Assembly (NCBI GenBank): GCA_945861415.1 | Contig: CAMAUV010000002.1 | Coordinates: 105,817 to 169,816 of the forward strand | Source of the DNA: Akkermansia muciniphila | GTDB lineage: Bacteria > Verrucomicrobiota > Verrucomicrobiia > Verrucomicrobiales > V1-33 | Direction of reading: 5' to 3' | DNA length: 64,000 bases | Notes under the pieces: model-generated | What the model was told of the DNA's origin: nothing | Seen by the model: only the letters and a program-made list of their open reading frames with translations | Database searches by the model: none | Program-made: the position numbers and the translations under genes | Shown here: one piece after another, positions 17,635-26,699 of the stretch | Layout: every line of letters begins with the position of its first letter | Position numbering within the stretch: the first letter of the stretch is position 1

Positions 17635-20133
17635 ATGTCCAAAAAACCGCACAAATCAACGCCCTGCAGCCTTCAGGCTAGGTCAGCGGCCCTGTGCCTT
17701 GGAGTGACGTTGTTGGGGGTTGTGCCGAGCGCGCTATTCCTACTCAGCCAGCAAAGAGAGGAGGGTTATCGGATGCTCAAGACACAGGCCGGTATGGCTG
17801 GGCAAAGCCTTGCGACTGCGGCCCGGGCACCAGTGGATGTTAGGATGGACCTGTTGCGAACCGCCGCCCTCGAACTCATGTCAGTGGCTGGAGCGGTGGA
17901 TTATATCCTTGTGGCCCCAGCCGGCGAGGGCATGCCCGCGACCTTGTTTCTTCCGGGGAGCAAGGATTCTACAGTTAAAGCGGACGTTGCGGGAGTGGTA
18001 GAGAGGGGCACTAAAGAGATTGAATCGCCCCATTCAGGGCTTAGCGTGATGCGGAGTTTGCATCCCCTGCCGAGTGGCGGCTGGGTGGAGGTGGCGGTGT
18101 CTATGCAGCACTTCGAGACCGCCCTAGCGGTAGCTCAGCGCCGGACGATATATGCGGGAGGCGCCGCAGTTTTTGTGGGCCTGCTATGCTCCTTCCTGTT
18201 TGCCCGGCGCATCGCGCGTCCCCTCGAAGAGCTCTGCGGAATGGCAAAGGGAATCGCCTCAGGCGTCCTCTCTACCCGTGCCGAGCAAACGACCAGCAGC
18301 GGGGAAATCAGTATGCTGGCTGCCAATCTCAATACGATGGCCTCACGTCTCGAAGAGAACCAAAGCAGGATGCTGACCGCCAATACTGAGTTGGAGCGGA
18401 TGAATGGACAGTTGTCCCTGCGGTTTAAACGCACCCAACTGCTGGCCGACATCTCCGCGGAATTCCTAGCAGCTGATTCCGCCCCCACGGACACGGTTTT
18501 CACTTCGGCTCTGGGTCGCCTCGCAGAAGAACTTAGCCTAGAGGGTGCCTGCATCTTCACCCGGTCCGCCGCAAATTCCGGCATGCTTCAAAAGTCATGG
18601 GAGTGGAACTGTCTCCTCGGTCCGATTTGCAAGATGGAGCGAGTTCCTGAGGCTGGCTTTCCGTGGGCCATTGCGCAAATCTTCCGCGAGGGCGTTATCA
18701 CCCTCGCGGACACGAAAGCCCTGCCCGAAGAGGCCCGGGCAGAACGCATCAATCTTGAGCGGCTCGACATCACCACCGCTGCAGGCGTCGCCTTGGGAAC
18801 AGGTGAAAAGCCGTCGGCCTATCTCTTTCTCCGCGGACACGGGGCGCCGCGAGCTTGGAGCTGTGATGAAGAGCAGTTCATTAAACTTGCCGGAGGCCTG
18901 TTCGCCAATGCCATCGCGCGCCGCGAAGCCGCATCCGAACGTGAGATCCTGCATGCCCAACTCCTCCAGTCCCAGAAAATGGAGGCTGTCGGTCAGCTCT
19001 CAGGAGGCATCGCCCACGATTTCAACAACATGCTGGTGCCCATCATCGGCTACAGCGACAGTATTCTGAGTCAGGTGCCGGAGGGTTCGCAGTGGTCGGG
19101 CGAAATCCGCGAGATCAAGCGCGCCGCAGAGAGTGCCGCGGCCATTACCCGCCGCCTCCTGACCTTCAGCCGCCAGCAGATTACCACCCGCAAGGAAATG
19201 AATCTCAATGAACACATTGAGTCCGTTCACAAAATGCTCGCCCGCCTGCTCGGCGAAACGATCCAACTCCGTCTCGACCTCTCCCCAGAGCTGTGGACGG
19301 TCTCTGCGGACTGTAGTCAGGTTGATCAGTGCCTCGTCAATCTCGCCGTCAACGCGAAGGCCGCCATGTCCGCATCGGGCGGCACTATCCGCATCAGCAC
19401 GGCTATGGTGGATAGTGAGGACAAGCATTTTCAGCCGCGACCCGGAGCGAAATCTCAGGGCGTCTTCGTCCGCCTTAGCGTGGAAGACACCGGCTGCGGT
19501 ATGGATGCTGCCACCATCGCCCGGATATTTGAACCCTTCTTCTCCACCAAAGGCACCGAAGGCACCGGACTCGGCCTCAGCGTCGTCCATGGTGTCATGC
19601 AGGATCACGGCGGTTGGGTCACCGTAGATTCCGTTAAAGGAGAGGGCACGAGCTTCCGCCTCTGGCTGCCGGCCCTCAACGAGCCCCTCCCCAAACCCAT
19701 GGACACAGGGCTGGTCACCGCTATGGACATCCCGCGCGGCAAAGGTCAGACCGTTCTCCTGATCGAAGATGAACCAGGAGTGTTGGCCTTCGTTTCCGCA
19801 GCCCTCCGCCAGAACGGATATAAAATGCTCACCGCGGCCAGCGGAGCCGCAGCGCGCGAAATCTTCCACGAGAAATTCCATACCATTGACCTCGTCATGA
19901 GTGATGTTGTCCTACCTGACGCTTCCGGAGTCGACCTTGTGGAGGAATTCTACGCCATCGTGCCGAGCCTGCGGGCCCTGCTGAGCAGCGGCTATAGCGA
20001 CAAGCAGTCGCTGGTGGAGTTGGTCGAGAAACGCGGCCTCCGCTTCCTGCATAAGCCGTATACACTCATCCAATTGCTGGAGTCCGTCCACGGTGCTTTG
20101 CATGGCGCCGCCCAGCGCTTGCTGGTTAGCTAG
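17635..20133 (+). CDS. Hybrid sensor histidine kinase with C-terminal receiver
   Basis: About 832 residues from the ATG at 17635 (MSKKPHKSTP); an upstream ATG at 17578 would add 19 residues before the first membrane segment. Order: membrane segment at residues 16-36, a periplasmic sensor of about 130 residues, a second membrane segment near 170-190, HAMP, a GAF-like region at about 270-420, HisKA with His461 in GGIAHDFNNML, an HATPase domain (DTGCGMD, FFSTKGTEGTGLGLS), and a receiver with Asp757 in VMSDVVLPDASG. The HDFNN-type kinases with a receiver usually pass phosphate on to a separate regulator; none is adjacent. The 200 bases upstream are strikingly AT-rich. Ends in TAG, convergent with hpf. 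Confidence 0.88.
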   Translation: MSKKPHKSTPCSLQARSAALCLGVTLLGVVPSALFLLSQQREEGYRMLKTQAGMAGQSLATAARAPVDVRMDLLRTAALELMSVAGAVDYILVAPAGEGMPATLFLPGSKDSTVKADVAGVVERGTKEIESPHSGLSVMRSLHPLPSGGWVEVAVSMQHFETALAVAQRRTIYAGGAAVFVGLLCSFLFARRIARPLEELCGMAKGIASGVLSTRAEQTTSSGEISMLAANLNTMASRLEENQSRMLTANTELERMNGQLSLRFKRTQLLADISAEFLAADSAPTDTVFTSALGRLAEELSLEGACIFTRSAANSGMLQKSWEWNCLLGPICKMERVPEAGFPWAIAQIFREGVITLADTKALPEEARAERINLERLDITTAAGVALGTGEKPSAYLFLRGHGAPRAWSCDEEQFIKLAGGLFANAIARREAASEREILHAQLLQSQKMEAVGQLSGGIAHDFNNMLVPIIGYSDSILSQVPEGSQWSGEIREIKRAAESAAAITRRLLTFSRQQITTRKEMNLNEHIESVHKMLARLLGETIQLRLDLSPELWTVSADCSQVDQCLVNLAVNAKAAMSASGGTIRISTAMVDSEDKHFQPRPGAKSQGVFVRLSVEDTGCGMDAATIARIFEPFFSTKGTEGTGLGLSVVHGVMQDHGGWVTVDSVKGEGTSFRLWLPALNEPLPKPMDTGLVTAMDIPRGKGQTVLLIEDEPGVLAFVSAALRQNGYKMLTAASGAAAREIFHEKFHTIDLVMSDVVLPDASGVDLVEEFYAIVPSLRALLSSGYSDKQSLVELVEKRGLRFLHKPYTLIQLLESVHGALHGAAQRLLVS

Positions 20134-20218
20134 GCCACCGGGAGGAAAGCGGACTGCCGCGAACGCAGAGTGCGCGGGCCATATGGAACAAGCGCATGGC
20201 CGCGGAGCCTTAAGCTCC

Positions 20219-20268
20219 CCGGTGAGCACAAAGCGCAGCTTCATTACTGCAGCCTTCGCGCTCACCGG
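20219..20268. terminator. Long-stem hairpin between convergent genes
   Basis: A perfect nine-base stem (CCGGTGAGC with GCTCACCGG) encloses a 32-base interior that has its own short CAG/CTG pairing. It lies between the histidine kinase stop and the hpf stop and could act in both directions, though no T-run follows. Confidence 0.4.
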
Positions 20269-20294
20269 ATCATTTGAAAGCAGAGCTTTTCGTC

Positions 20295-20894
20295 TCAGCC
20301 CTCACCACTGCTCTCCGGCAGCACGATCATGCCGTAGTCGCCATCCTTGCGGCGGAAGAGCAGGTTCAGTTCATGACTCTTCTGATTGTGGAAAACGACG
20401 AACTGCTTTTCGCTCAGCTCCAGCTCTGTAATGGCCTCGTCCGGATACAGCGGCTTGATCCGGTAGTTCTCGCGTTGGATAAGAACGGGCTCCACCTCGT
20501 CCTTGTGCTCGTCTTCATGGTCCGCCGGAGTGTAGACGTGCTCATCCAGGTGACGAATGCTGTTGTTTGTCCGCGGGCGGTGGCTCTTGAGCAGGCGGGT
20601 TTTGAACTTCCGCATCCGCCGCGCGATCTTGCTGATCGTCTCATCAATGGCAGCGTAGAGGTCGTCGCTGGTGGTGCTGCACTCAATGGTGATGTGGTTG
20701 GCGCAGAAGAGAAGGATTTCCGAGAAGTGACGGTGATGCGTCTGCACTTCGAGGATCACTTTGGCCTCGATGATGCGCGGGTAGTCGAGATGCAGGCTGT
20801 CTATTTTCCGGCGGGCATAGTCACGAATGGCTTCGGTAATTTCGAGATGCCGCCCGGTGACGGTGATATGCAGGTCCACGTTTGCTGTTTGCAT
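20295..20894 (-). CDS. hpf: Ribosome hibernation-promoting factor, long form
   Basis: About 199 residues. The N-terminal 100 residues are the S30AE/YfiA fold (VDLHITVTGRHLEITEAIRD, with the basic RRMRKFKTRLLKSHR stretch after it), and the C-terminal domain (KPLYPDEAITELELSEKQFV, then FRRKDGDYGMI) is the dimerising domain of long HPF. This form pairs two 70S ribosomes into inactive 100S particles in stationary phase. A clear Shine-Dalgarno sequence (AAAGGAGAC) precedes the ATG. The linker between the domains is longer and more His/Asp-rich than usual. No rpoN or phosphotransferase genes accompany it as they do in E. coli. Confidence 0.9.
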   Translation of the reverse strand: MQTANVDLHITVTGRHLEITEAIRDYARRKIDSLHLDYPRIIEAKVILEVQTHHRHFSEILLFCANHITIECSTTSDDLYAAIDETISKIARRMRKFKTRLLKSHRPRTNNSIRHLDEHVYTPADHEDEHKDEVEPVLIQRENYRIKPLYPDEAITELELSEKQFVVFHNQKSHELNLLFRRKDGDYGMIVLPESSGEG

Positions 20895-21048
20895 GTTGTC
20901 TCCTTTGTTTAGGTTGGTGGAAATACTGGTCCTTTAACAAATACGCTGAGCCAGCGCTGCCCGATGCCGTAATTACCCCTTCGCCTCGAATTCCGGACGT
21001 CTCCTATTCACTCCTCGCAGTGCGTCGCCCATTTTTGACGCCGATATA

Positions 21049-21807
21049 TCACATGTTGAAGTTTTCTCCAAGATAAAGTTTTCGGCTGAGGGGGTCATTT
21101 ACAAGAAAATCCCGGGTCCCTTCGCGGTGCACTTTGCCTTCATACATCAAGTAAGCACGGTCCACGCTGGAAAGTGTCTCACGAACATGGTGGTCCGTGA
21201 TCAAAATCGCCAACCCGGCCTCGCTCAGGCTGGAGACGATCTCCTGAATCTCCCCTACAGCGATAGGGTCCACCCCGCTGAAGGGCTCGTCCAGCATTAG
21301 CAGTGAGGGCTCCGTCACAAGGCTGCGAGCAATGGTCAGGCGGCGCTTTTCTCCTCCGGAAAGGGTGATGGCGTGATTTTTCCGCAGGTGAGAGATCCCA
21401 AAGCGGTCCATTAGTCCGTTAAGCCGTTCCTCTTTCTCAGCTTTTGTAAGGCCCGTGGTCTCCATCACTGCCATGATGTTTTCCTCCACCGTCAGCTTGC
21501 GGAAAATGCTCTCCTCCTGCGGCAGGTAGCCCATGCCGAGTCGGGCCCGCTTATACATCGGCAGGTTTGTTGCGTCCTGACCGTTGAACCAGACAGTCCC
21601 GCCCGTGGGCGCGATGAGGCCCACAATCATGTAAAACGTGGTCGTTTTGCCCGCGCCATTGGGCCCTAATAAGCCCACGATTTCGCCAGGCCGCACGGTG
21701 ATCTCCACGCCGTTCACCACCCGGCGTTCATCGTATTCTTTGATGAGCCCGTGCGTGGAGAGGAGGAATTCGCTGCTGCTGGCAGTGGAGGTCGGTTTTT
21801 CGGCCAT
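21049..21807 (-). CDS. lptB: Lipopolysaccharide export ABC transporter, ATP-binding subunit
   Basis: About 252 residues with all ABC ATPase motifs: Walker A GPNGAGKTTT (residues 48-57), signature LSGGEKRR, Walker B LLMLDEPFSGVDP and switch His in ITDHHVRE. The VRETLSSVDRAYLMYEGKV segment and the YLGENFNM end are typical of LptB. It powers lipopolysaccharide extraction from the inner membrane together with LptFG and LptC. It begins nine bases after the lptA-like gene, the last gene of a kdsA-lptC-lptA-lptB order. The lptFG permease genes are not in the window. Confidence 0.92.
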   Translation of the reverse strand: MAEKPTSTASSSEFLLSTHGLIKEYDERRVVNGVEITVRPGEIVGLLGPNGAGKTTTFYMIVGLIAPTGGTVWFNGQDATNLPMYKRARLGMGYLPQEESIFRKLTVEENIMAVMETTGLTKAEKEERLNGLMDRFGISHLRKNHAITLSGGEKRRLTIARSLVTEPSLLMLDEPFSGVDPIAVGEIQEIVSSLSEAGLAILITDHHVRETLSSVDRAYLMYEGKVHREGTRDFLVNDPLSRKLYLGENFNM

Positions 21808-21816
21808 GCAGTCGTG

Positions 21817-22887
21817 TCAGGGAACTTTGTTGCTGCCATTTTCCGGAGCGGCAGCCGGGATCGGAGTAGCGCGGTCGGTTGGGAAATCCTCCAGCTTGAG
21901 CGCCCCGGACAAGGTCACCAGTTCTGCGCCTTCGAACTCTGCTTCCCGGAGCCTGCTCATCCTAGCCACGGCGTCCTTGCTGCGGGCCCGAAGAAGTGAG
22001 TCCTCAATTTGCACCTCGGGCCAGTCCTTCACAATGAACTCACCGGTTTTCTGATCGTAGATCATATAGTTGCCGCGCCCCACCTGCACCCGGCCTAAGC
22101 TGTCCACAAACATCACGCGCACCCGGCCTTTGGCAATGAGACGGTCGAACGGCGGCTCCTTCTGCCGCTTCAGCGGGTCCGCCACTTTGGCTTTTGGCTT
22201 TGCGGGGGCGGCTCTTCCCGGCTTCATGAGAATAGTCACCTCGTCCGCATCCACCGCCAGATCCGTGAGCCGCAACCGCACGTCTCCCTCCGCGATCCAC
22301 GTGCGCCGCCGCACATCGCTGTCCGGTAATTCAATATCTGGATTCTTCGGGTCGCGCTCAGGGCCCTTAATCAGTCGGTCGGCACTCAGCGGCGCTGCGG
22401 GAAAATTTACGGCCCGCATCGGCGGGAGAGGCGCCGGGGGCGGGACGCTGTCGAAAGCATCCGGCCGGACGGGATCCTCGGGCAGGGGCTGCGGCGCCGT
22501 CTTTCCCTGCTGCAGCCGCATCTTTTCACGCTGCTGCTCCAGAGCAGCCTGCGCTTCGGGCTTCGCGGCCTCAATGATCCGCTTCAATTCCGCTTTGTCT
22601 TCATCGCTGAGCATCGGCTCAAACTTCTTCTTGGCTTCGTCGGAAGTGATGTCCGTACCATCCTTCTTAAGCCGCTCCACTTCCTTCTCCGCACCTTTGT
22701 TTCGCTGAGCGGCCTTCTCCAAGATGTCCCATGCCTTCTTGATCTCCTCCTTGTTCTTTAACTCATTGAGCTTCGCATTCACCTTCGCGCGATCTTCCGC
22801 AGAGACGTCCGGCTTGGAAGGCTTTTTCTCCTGTGCAGAGAGCGGCAAGATGGCCATGACGAGAAGGAGGCAAGGTCGAAATTTCAT
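21817..22887 (-). CDS. LptA/OstA-like periplasmic protein with long helical N-terminal region
   Basis: About 356 residues. A signal peptide (MKFRPCLLLVMAILPLSA) is followed by a long charged helical segment (residues 20-130), a Pro-rich linker, and from about residue 175 a beta-rich region with an OstA-like feel: RTWIAEGDVRLRLTDLAVDA, then DRLIAKGRVRVMFVD and GRGNYMIYDQKTGEFIV. LptA bridges the periplasm and carries lipopolysaccharide to the outer membrane. The position directly before lptB and after an LptC-like gene (overlapping it by four bases) supports the role. The helical N-terminal extension is absent from E. coli LptA and is the unusual part. The call rests on context plus pattern. 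Confidence 0.65.
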   Translation of the reverse strand: MKFRPCLLLVMAILPLSAQEKKPSKPDVSAEDRAKVNAKLNELKNKEEIKKAWDILEKAAQRNKGAEKEVERLKKDGTDITSDEAKKKFEPMLSDEDKAELKRIIEAAKPEAQAALEQQREKMRLQQGKTAPQPLPEDPVRPDAFDSVPPPAPLPPMRAVNFPAAPLSADRLIKGPERDPKNPDIELPDSDVRRRTWIAEGDVRLRLTDLAVDADEVTILMKPGRAAPAKPKAKVADPLKRQKEPPFDRLIAKGRVRVMFVDSLGRVQVGRGNYMIYDQKTGEFIVKDWPEVQIEDSLLRARSKDAVARMSRLREAEFEGAELVTLSGALKLEDFPTDRATPIPAAAPENGSNKVP

Positions 22888-23507
22888 GGCTTTTTGGCAC
22901 CAGCTGCGGTGTTCGGGGCTGCGGATAGAGTGGCCGGAGTCTCCTCCCCGGTAAAGTAAATGTTCACCCGTCCGGAGAAAATGGTCAGTCCGCTGGCACG
23001 GTCGTGCAGCATCTCCCCGCTGCGGATCAAGTGCTCGTCATCCGCGATCTCGACGGGTTGAGTGGTGAACAAGAATTCGCATGCGAGGTCCAGCCATGCT
23101 CGCGTCATCCGGAGAGTGCGCGTGATCTTCCCCGGCTCCTCTTCATCGCCATAAGACGCAAAGTCCACGCCGTCCAACTGCACCAATTCGTCCATGACCC
23201 GCTCCACCCGTGCCGCATTCAATTCCGCCTCCAGCCTCAGCGGCGTATCGGCCTGACGCCGGTTGTAGACAGGATAGCGCAAGCCAGTGTGCGCATGACC
23301 CGGCGGCACCAGCACCGCGAATTTCTCCCGGATCCCCTCCGGCAGTCCGCGCCCGCGCGTCCAGTCCCATGCAACTGGGGGAACCTCGATGTCGTCCACC
23401 TCCGGTAGGCTGTGCGCGACCGCTGTACAGGCTAGGAGGAGGGGAAATTGACGAAACCAGAATAACGAAGCCCGAGGGAAACCAGAATGACGAACGCAGT
23501 GAACCAC
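22884..23507 (-). CDS. LptC-like exported protein; start lies inside a repeat element
   Basis: About 207 residues if begun at GTG 23507, which gives a positive-then-hydrophobic leader (FRQFPLLLACTAVA). The frame is also open to ATG 23570 and ATG 23555, but that sequence is repeat-derived. The mature part carries VYNRRQADTPLRLEAELNA, a beta-rich stretch and SGLTIFSGRVNIYF near the end, reminiscent of LptC/OstA repeats (a gain-of-structure and toggle pattern). It overlaps the next gene by four bases, so translation is probably coupled. LptC tethers LptA to the LptBFG complex. The assignment is by context; the sequence itself is only weakly LptC-like. Confidence 0.5.
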   Translation of the reverse strand: MVHCVRHSGFPRASLFWFRQFPLLLACTAVAHSLPEVDDIEVPPVAWDWTRGRGLPEGIREKFAVLVPPGHAHTGLRYPVYNRRQADTPLRLEAELNAARVERVMDELVQLDGVDFASYGDEEEPGKITRTLRMTRAWLDLACEFLFTTQPVEIADDEHLIRSGEMLHDRASGLTIFSGRVNIYFTGEETPATLSAAPNTAAGAKKP

Positions 23508-23595
23508 CGGCGCGCCTGTAGCCCCGTTCGTTATTCGATGTGCGTCCTTCGCCATTCCTTCGGATTTCATCAGTCTGGTTTCGTAATTCTCATTC
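23444..23595. repeat. GACGAA-type dispersed repeat forming a large imperfect inverted repeat
   Basis: Two arms (23444-23496 and the complement of 23525-23595) share phrases such as ACGAAACCAGA, AATAACGAA and CGAACG, so the transcript would fold into a long hairpin with a GC-rich loop. The element overlaps the kdsA stop codon and enters the 5' end of the lptC-like gene. A related single arm lies at 12328-12363. It has the look of a miniature mobile or REP-like element. Confidence 0.6.
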
Positions 23596-24432
23596 CGCCA
23601 CCGAGAGATGCACCGCCTTCAATTTGCGCAAGACCCCGCCCATTTGGTCAAAAGGCACCATGTTTGGGCCGTCTGAGAGCGACTTTGAGGGATCGAAATG
23701 TGTTTCCATAAATACAGCGTCGCAGCCCGTGGCCACCGCTGCGCGCGCCAGCACCGGAGCCAGCAGGCCATCCCCGCCACTCGTGCCGCCAAGACCGCCC
23801 GGGCGCTGCACCGAGTGCGTGGCGTCGAAGCACACACGGTAGCCCATTTCCCGCATCCAGTAGAGCGAGCGCATGTCGGCCACGAGATTATTGTAGCCAA
23901 AACTCACCCCGCGTTCGGTGAAGAAGAACTTTGCGTTTCCCGCCGACTCCAGTTTCTGCGCGATGTTCTTCACATCCCACGGTGCGAGGAACTGCCCCTT
24001 CTTCACATTAACCACCCGCCCTGTGCGCGCCGCCGCCAGCACGAGGTCCGTCTGGCGGCAAAGGAATGCGGGAATTTGCAGCACATCCATATACTCCCCT
24101 GCGATCTCCGCCTCCTCCGCTGAATGCACATCCGTCGTCACCGGCACCCCCAGCTCTCTGCCCACCGATGCCATCAGCGCACACCCTTCGCGGCATCCCA
24201 TGCCCCGGTAACTCGAAATCGATGTGCGGTTCGCCTTATCATAGCTTGCCTTAAAAACGAACGGCACTCCTACTTCCGCCGTCAACGCCTTGAGCGCGCG
24301 CCCGATTTCCCACACAAACGCCTCCGATTCCATCACGCACGGCCCGAGGATAAATACAGGCAGCCGCCCATCCATGCGCAGCGCGCCGATGGGGATTTCC
24401 GGAAGGGTAACACCGGGGGGAAGGGTAGACAT
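23590..24432 (-). CDS. kdsA: 3-deoxy-8-phosphooctulonate (KDO-8-P) synthase
   Basis: About 280 residues from ATG 24432 (MSTLPPGVTLPE), the usual length; an earlier ATG at 24492 adds 20 poorly fitting residues. Signature segments include FILGPCVMES near the N-terminus, FKASYDKANRTS, VTTDVHSAEEAE, LQIPAFLCRQTDL, NVKKGQFLAPWD and FDATHSVQRPGG. The enzyme condenses phosphoenolpyruvate with arabinose-5-phosphate to make the KDO precursor of lipopolysaccharide. The stop lies within the repeat element at 23444-23595, and the lptC-like, lptA-like and lptB genes follow, so this is a lipopolysaccharide synthesis and export cluster. Confidence 0.93.
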   Translation of the reverse strand: MSTLPPGVTLPEIPIGALRMDGRLPVFILGPCVMESEAFVWEIGRALKALTAEVGVPFVFKASYDKANRTSISSYRGMGCREGCALMASVGRELGVPVTTDVHSAEEAEIAGEYMDVLQIPAFLCRQTDLVLAAARTGRVVNVKKGQFLAPWDVKNIAQKLESAGNAKFFFTERGVSFGYNNLVADMRSLYWMREMGYRVCFDATHSVQRPGGLGGTSGGDGLLAPVLARAAVATGCDAVFMETHFDPSKSLSDGPNMVPFDQMGGVLRKLKAVHLSVAE

Positions 24433-24488
24433 ATCTTCATCAGAGCGGCGGTTTTCTTCCCCGGCAAGCGCGGGACCGCGGTTGCCAT

Positions 24489-25901
24489 TCATTCCTGCGG
24501 TTTTTGTCCCTCGGGCGAGGATTGAGGAACTTCGCTTGGTAGGGGCGCGGGCTGGGGAGATTTGATATCATTGCCTTCGCGTAAGACCCAGCCATTTTCC
24601 ATAAAATGCGTTATCTCTACCTGCTTCACGCTTTTGCCGCCAGGGAGGAACCTTAGTTTCACCACGGCTGCGGCGCGGCGCAGGTAGGCGGCGGGAGCCT
24701 GGAACATGCGCTGCTTGAGGGTGATTTCGGTCTCAGATCCGCGGGCCACGTATGCGGAAAACTGGTGGGCTCCTGTTTGGTCGCGCATGCTATAGCAGGC
24801 CCACTTTTTCTCATCAGAGAAGTCCTCGTTATAGTAGCCAGTGGAGGCACTCTGCTCGAGAAACACGCGCATGAGCACGGGCTCCTCCGGGCGATTCGGG
24901 ATCAGGTCGGGCCACTCCACTTCGCCGTGGCCGGTGAAGCTTTCCCAGTCTGCAAGGAAGGACTCCCCTCGGCGCTCGAGGAGGAGTAGGCGGGTCTCGA
25001 AGTTGAGCAGGATCAGGTCGATGAAGATGAAGTTGCCATTAATGCTTGCGAAGTCGGCCGCCTCGAATTTGTTGCGGATATCAAAGGGCTCCCACGGGCG
25101 CCTTTTGGTGTAGTAAGCACGTAGGAGAGGTTCGACGCGCTCCCGGTCGCGGATGAGCGGCAGGATTTCCTCCACAGTGGCTGCACTGGCAAAGCGGCGG
25201 ATGATATCCCTGAGCGGGGTGGCAAAACTGGCGATGCCGCGCTGCTCCAGTGGGGGACCGTCAGCGTCTTGGGGAAGCAAATCTTTGACCTGCATATATA
25301 TTGGAGTCGGCGGAGCGGCGACTGCTTTCTTCTTGAGACGATCGTAGGCGAGCCAGCCGACCACTCCTGCGAGCACGACGAGGGCACCGACAAGCAGGCG
25401 GATGAAGTAATCGGCGAATTTGCGGCCATTATTTTTGTAGTGACGGCGGGCCTTTTTGCGCATCTCGCGCCGGGAATCCTTGTCGGACCTTTCCTCTGCC
25501 ATGCCTGGATTGTCAAAATCCCGGTGCGTGCGCTCGTGTTTGCGGCGGCGCATATTGACGCGCTTCATCGCAGGATTTTGCGGATCATCGCGAAACTCGG
25601 GTTCGGTGGTCCGGTGCAGGCGCTCGCGAAATTCGAGGTCGCCGCCGGTGGTCCGGTTGCCGACCTCCCACCCCTCACGCAGGGGGCCGCGGAGGTTAGG
25701 GCTACCCGGTTCAGTGTTGCGCGTCGATGGCAATTGGCTGCTCCGGGATTCCTCTTCGATGTGGGCCGCATCTTTGGGGATGGGCATCTTGGTGCGGCAT
25801 TTAGGACAAATCACGCTGCCGGCAGTCGCGAGTCCAGGGGACAACTTAATGAGCCCCTGGCAGGCGCGACAGGTAAAGACGATCCACTCGATTTGTGCCA
25901 T
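24489..25901 (-). CDS. Zinc-ribbon, single-pass membrane protein (unknown function)
   Basis: About 470 residues from ATG 25901 (MAQIEWIVFTCRAC). Residues 11-35 form a zinc ribbon (CRAC and CPKC). A long disordered, Arg- and Glu-rich segment follows, with many HRxxE-type charges, to about residue 160. One membrane helix lies near 165-188 (LLVGALVVLAGVVGWLAYD), and the C-terminal 270 residues form an extracytoplasmic domain with mixed alpha and beta character (FIDLILLNFETRLLLLERRG). Topology therefore puts the ribbon in the cytoplasm. It lies 56 bases upstream of kdsA on the same strand and may be its operon partner. No family recognised; the arrangement resembles proteins that pair a cytoplasmic metal or nucleic-acid finger with a periplasmic sensor. 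Confidence 0.6.
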   Translation of the reverse strand: MAQIEWIVFTCRACQGLIKLSPGLATAGSVICPKCRTKMPIPKDAAHIEEESRSSQLPSTRNTEPGSPNLRGPLREGWEVGNRTTGGDLEFRERLHRTTEPEFRDDPQNPAMKRVNMRRRKHERTHRDFDNPGMAEERSDKDSRREMRKKARRHYKNNGRKFADYFIRLLVGALVVLAGVVGWLAYDRLKKKAVAAPPTPIYMQVKDLLPQDADGPPLEQRGIASFATPLRDIIRRFASAATVEEILPLIRDRERVEPLLRAYYTKRRPWEPFDIRNKFEAADFASINGNFIFIDLILLNFETRLLLLERRGESFLADWESFTGHGEVEWPDLIPNRPEEPVLMRVFLEQSASTGYYNEDFSDEKKWACYSMRDQTGAHQFSAYVARGSETEITLKQRMFQAPAAYLRRAAAVVKLRFLPGGKSVKQVEITHFMENGWVLREGNDIKSPQPAPLPSEVPQSSPEGQKPQE

Positions 25902-26141
25902 GAGGACAGATTTCGGTTCTTGCTGGTATATTGAGGGTAGCCCCCCGGCAATGCAAACACAAAAGCCAACGCGGTGAAATCTAGAGTCGCCGCAAGGGCA
26001 AGCGGCGGCGAACCTGATTCTTTTTTGCCGAAAGCGCCTCGCAATGGCGCATCGGGCAGAGGCCATCTTTTCTGTGGAATTCTGAAAAACGACCCCCATC
26101 CTGCCCGTTCGATTTCATCCCATACTATTCCAATCACGCTC

Positions 26142-26699
26142 ATGGCATCCAACGATACCCCTCCGCCCTCCAACTTCCAATCCGTCTCCGGCGGTTGCTG
26201 CTCAGGTCAGACCTTGGCTTATCTCATACTTCGCGTGCTCTTGGGTATGCTGCTGTTGCTGTCCGGAATTGAGAAATTTAAGAGCCCGGCGGCTCCCTAT
26301 CATTACCAGTGGACCTACTGGCACGACAAGACCAATGAGGCAGGGGAAGTGGTGGACTGGGGCAAGTGGCGAAACGTGGCCAAGCCTATTTTTGATTTCG
26401 GCGGCTTCAATAATCCCGCCGTGTGGGGCGAAAAAACGGTGAATGCTTTCAGTCACATGTTCAAGGCATACGCTCTGGTGCTCCCCTACGCGATGATCGC
26501 CATCGGGCTGTGTATCCTCGTCGGATTCCTTAACCGCGTGTCCCTGTTCCTCGGGGCTGCCATTTGGGTCTCGCTAGCTGCGGGCCAGATGACCCTGCCG
26601 GACAATCCTACTGTATGGATGCTCTCCAATTTTACTGTCTACTACGTTGCCGCCTTGGCGCTGGTAAAGTATAATAGGTTTGCCCTCACGCGCTTCTAA
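26142..26699 (+). CDS. DoxX-like four-helix membrane protein
   Basis: About 185 residues from ATG 26142 (MASNDTPPPSN); an upstream frame of 56 residues is not membrane-like. Four hydrophobic stretches are visible: LAYLILRVLLGMLLLLSGIE, ALVLPYAMIAIGLCILVGF, RVSLFLGAAIWVSLAAGQM and FTVYYVAALALVKY. The first is followed by FKSP, consistent with the DoxX/SURF4 family. Family members are quinone- or redox-associated inner-membrane proteins, mostly uncharacterised. It stands 68 bases before the Gfo/Idh gene, with a small CAGCC-TTCA-GGCTG hairpin in the gap. Confidence 0.65.
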   Translation: MASNDTPPPSNFQSVSGGCCSGQTLAYLILRVLLGMLLLLSGIEKFKSPAAPYHYQWTYWHDKTNEAGEVVDWGKWRNVAKPIFDFGGFNNPAVWGEKTVNAFSHMFKAYALVLPYAMIAIGLCILVGFLNRVSLFLGAAIWVSLAAGQMTLPDNPTVWMLSNFTVYYVAALALVKYNRFALTRF

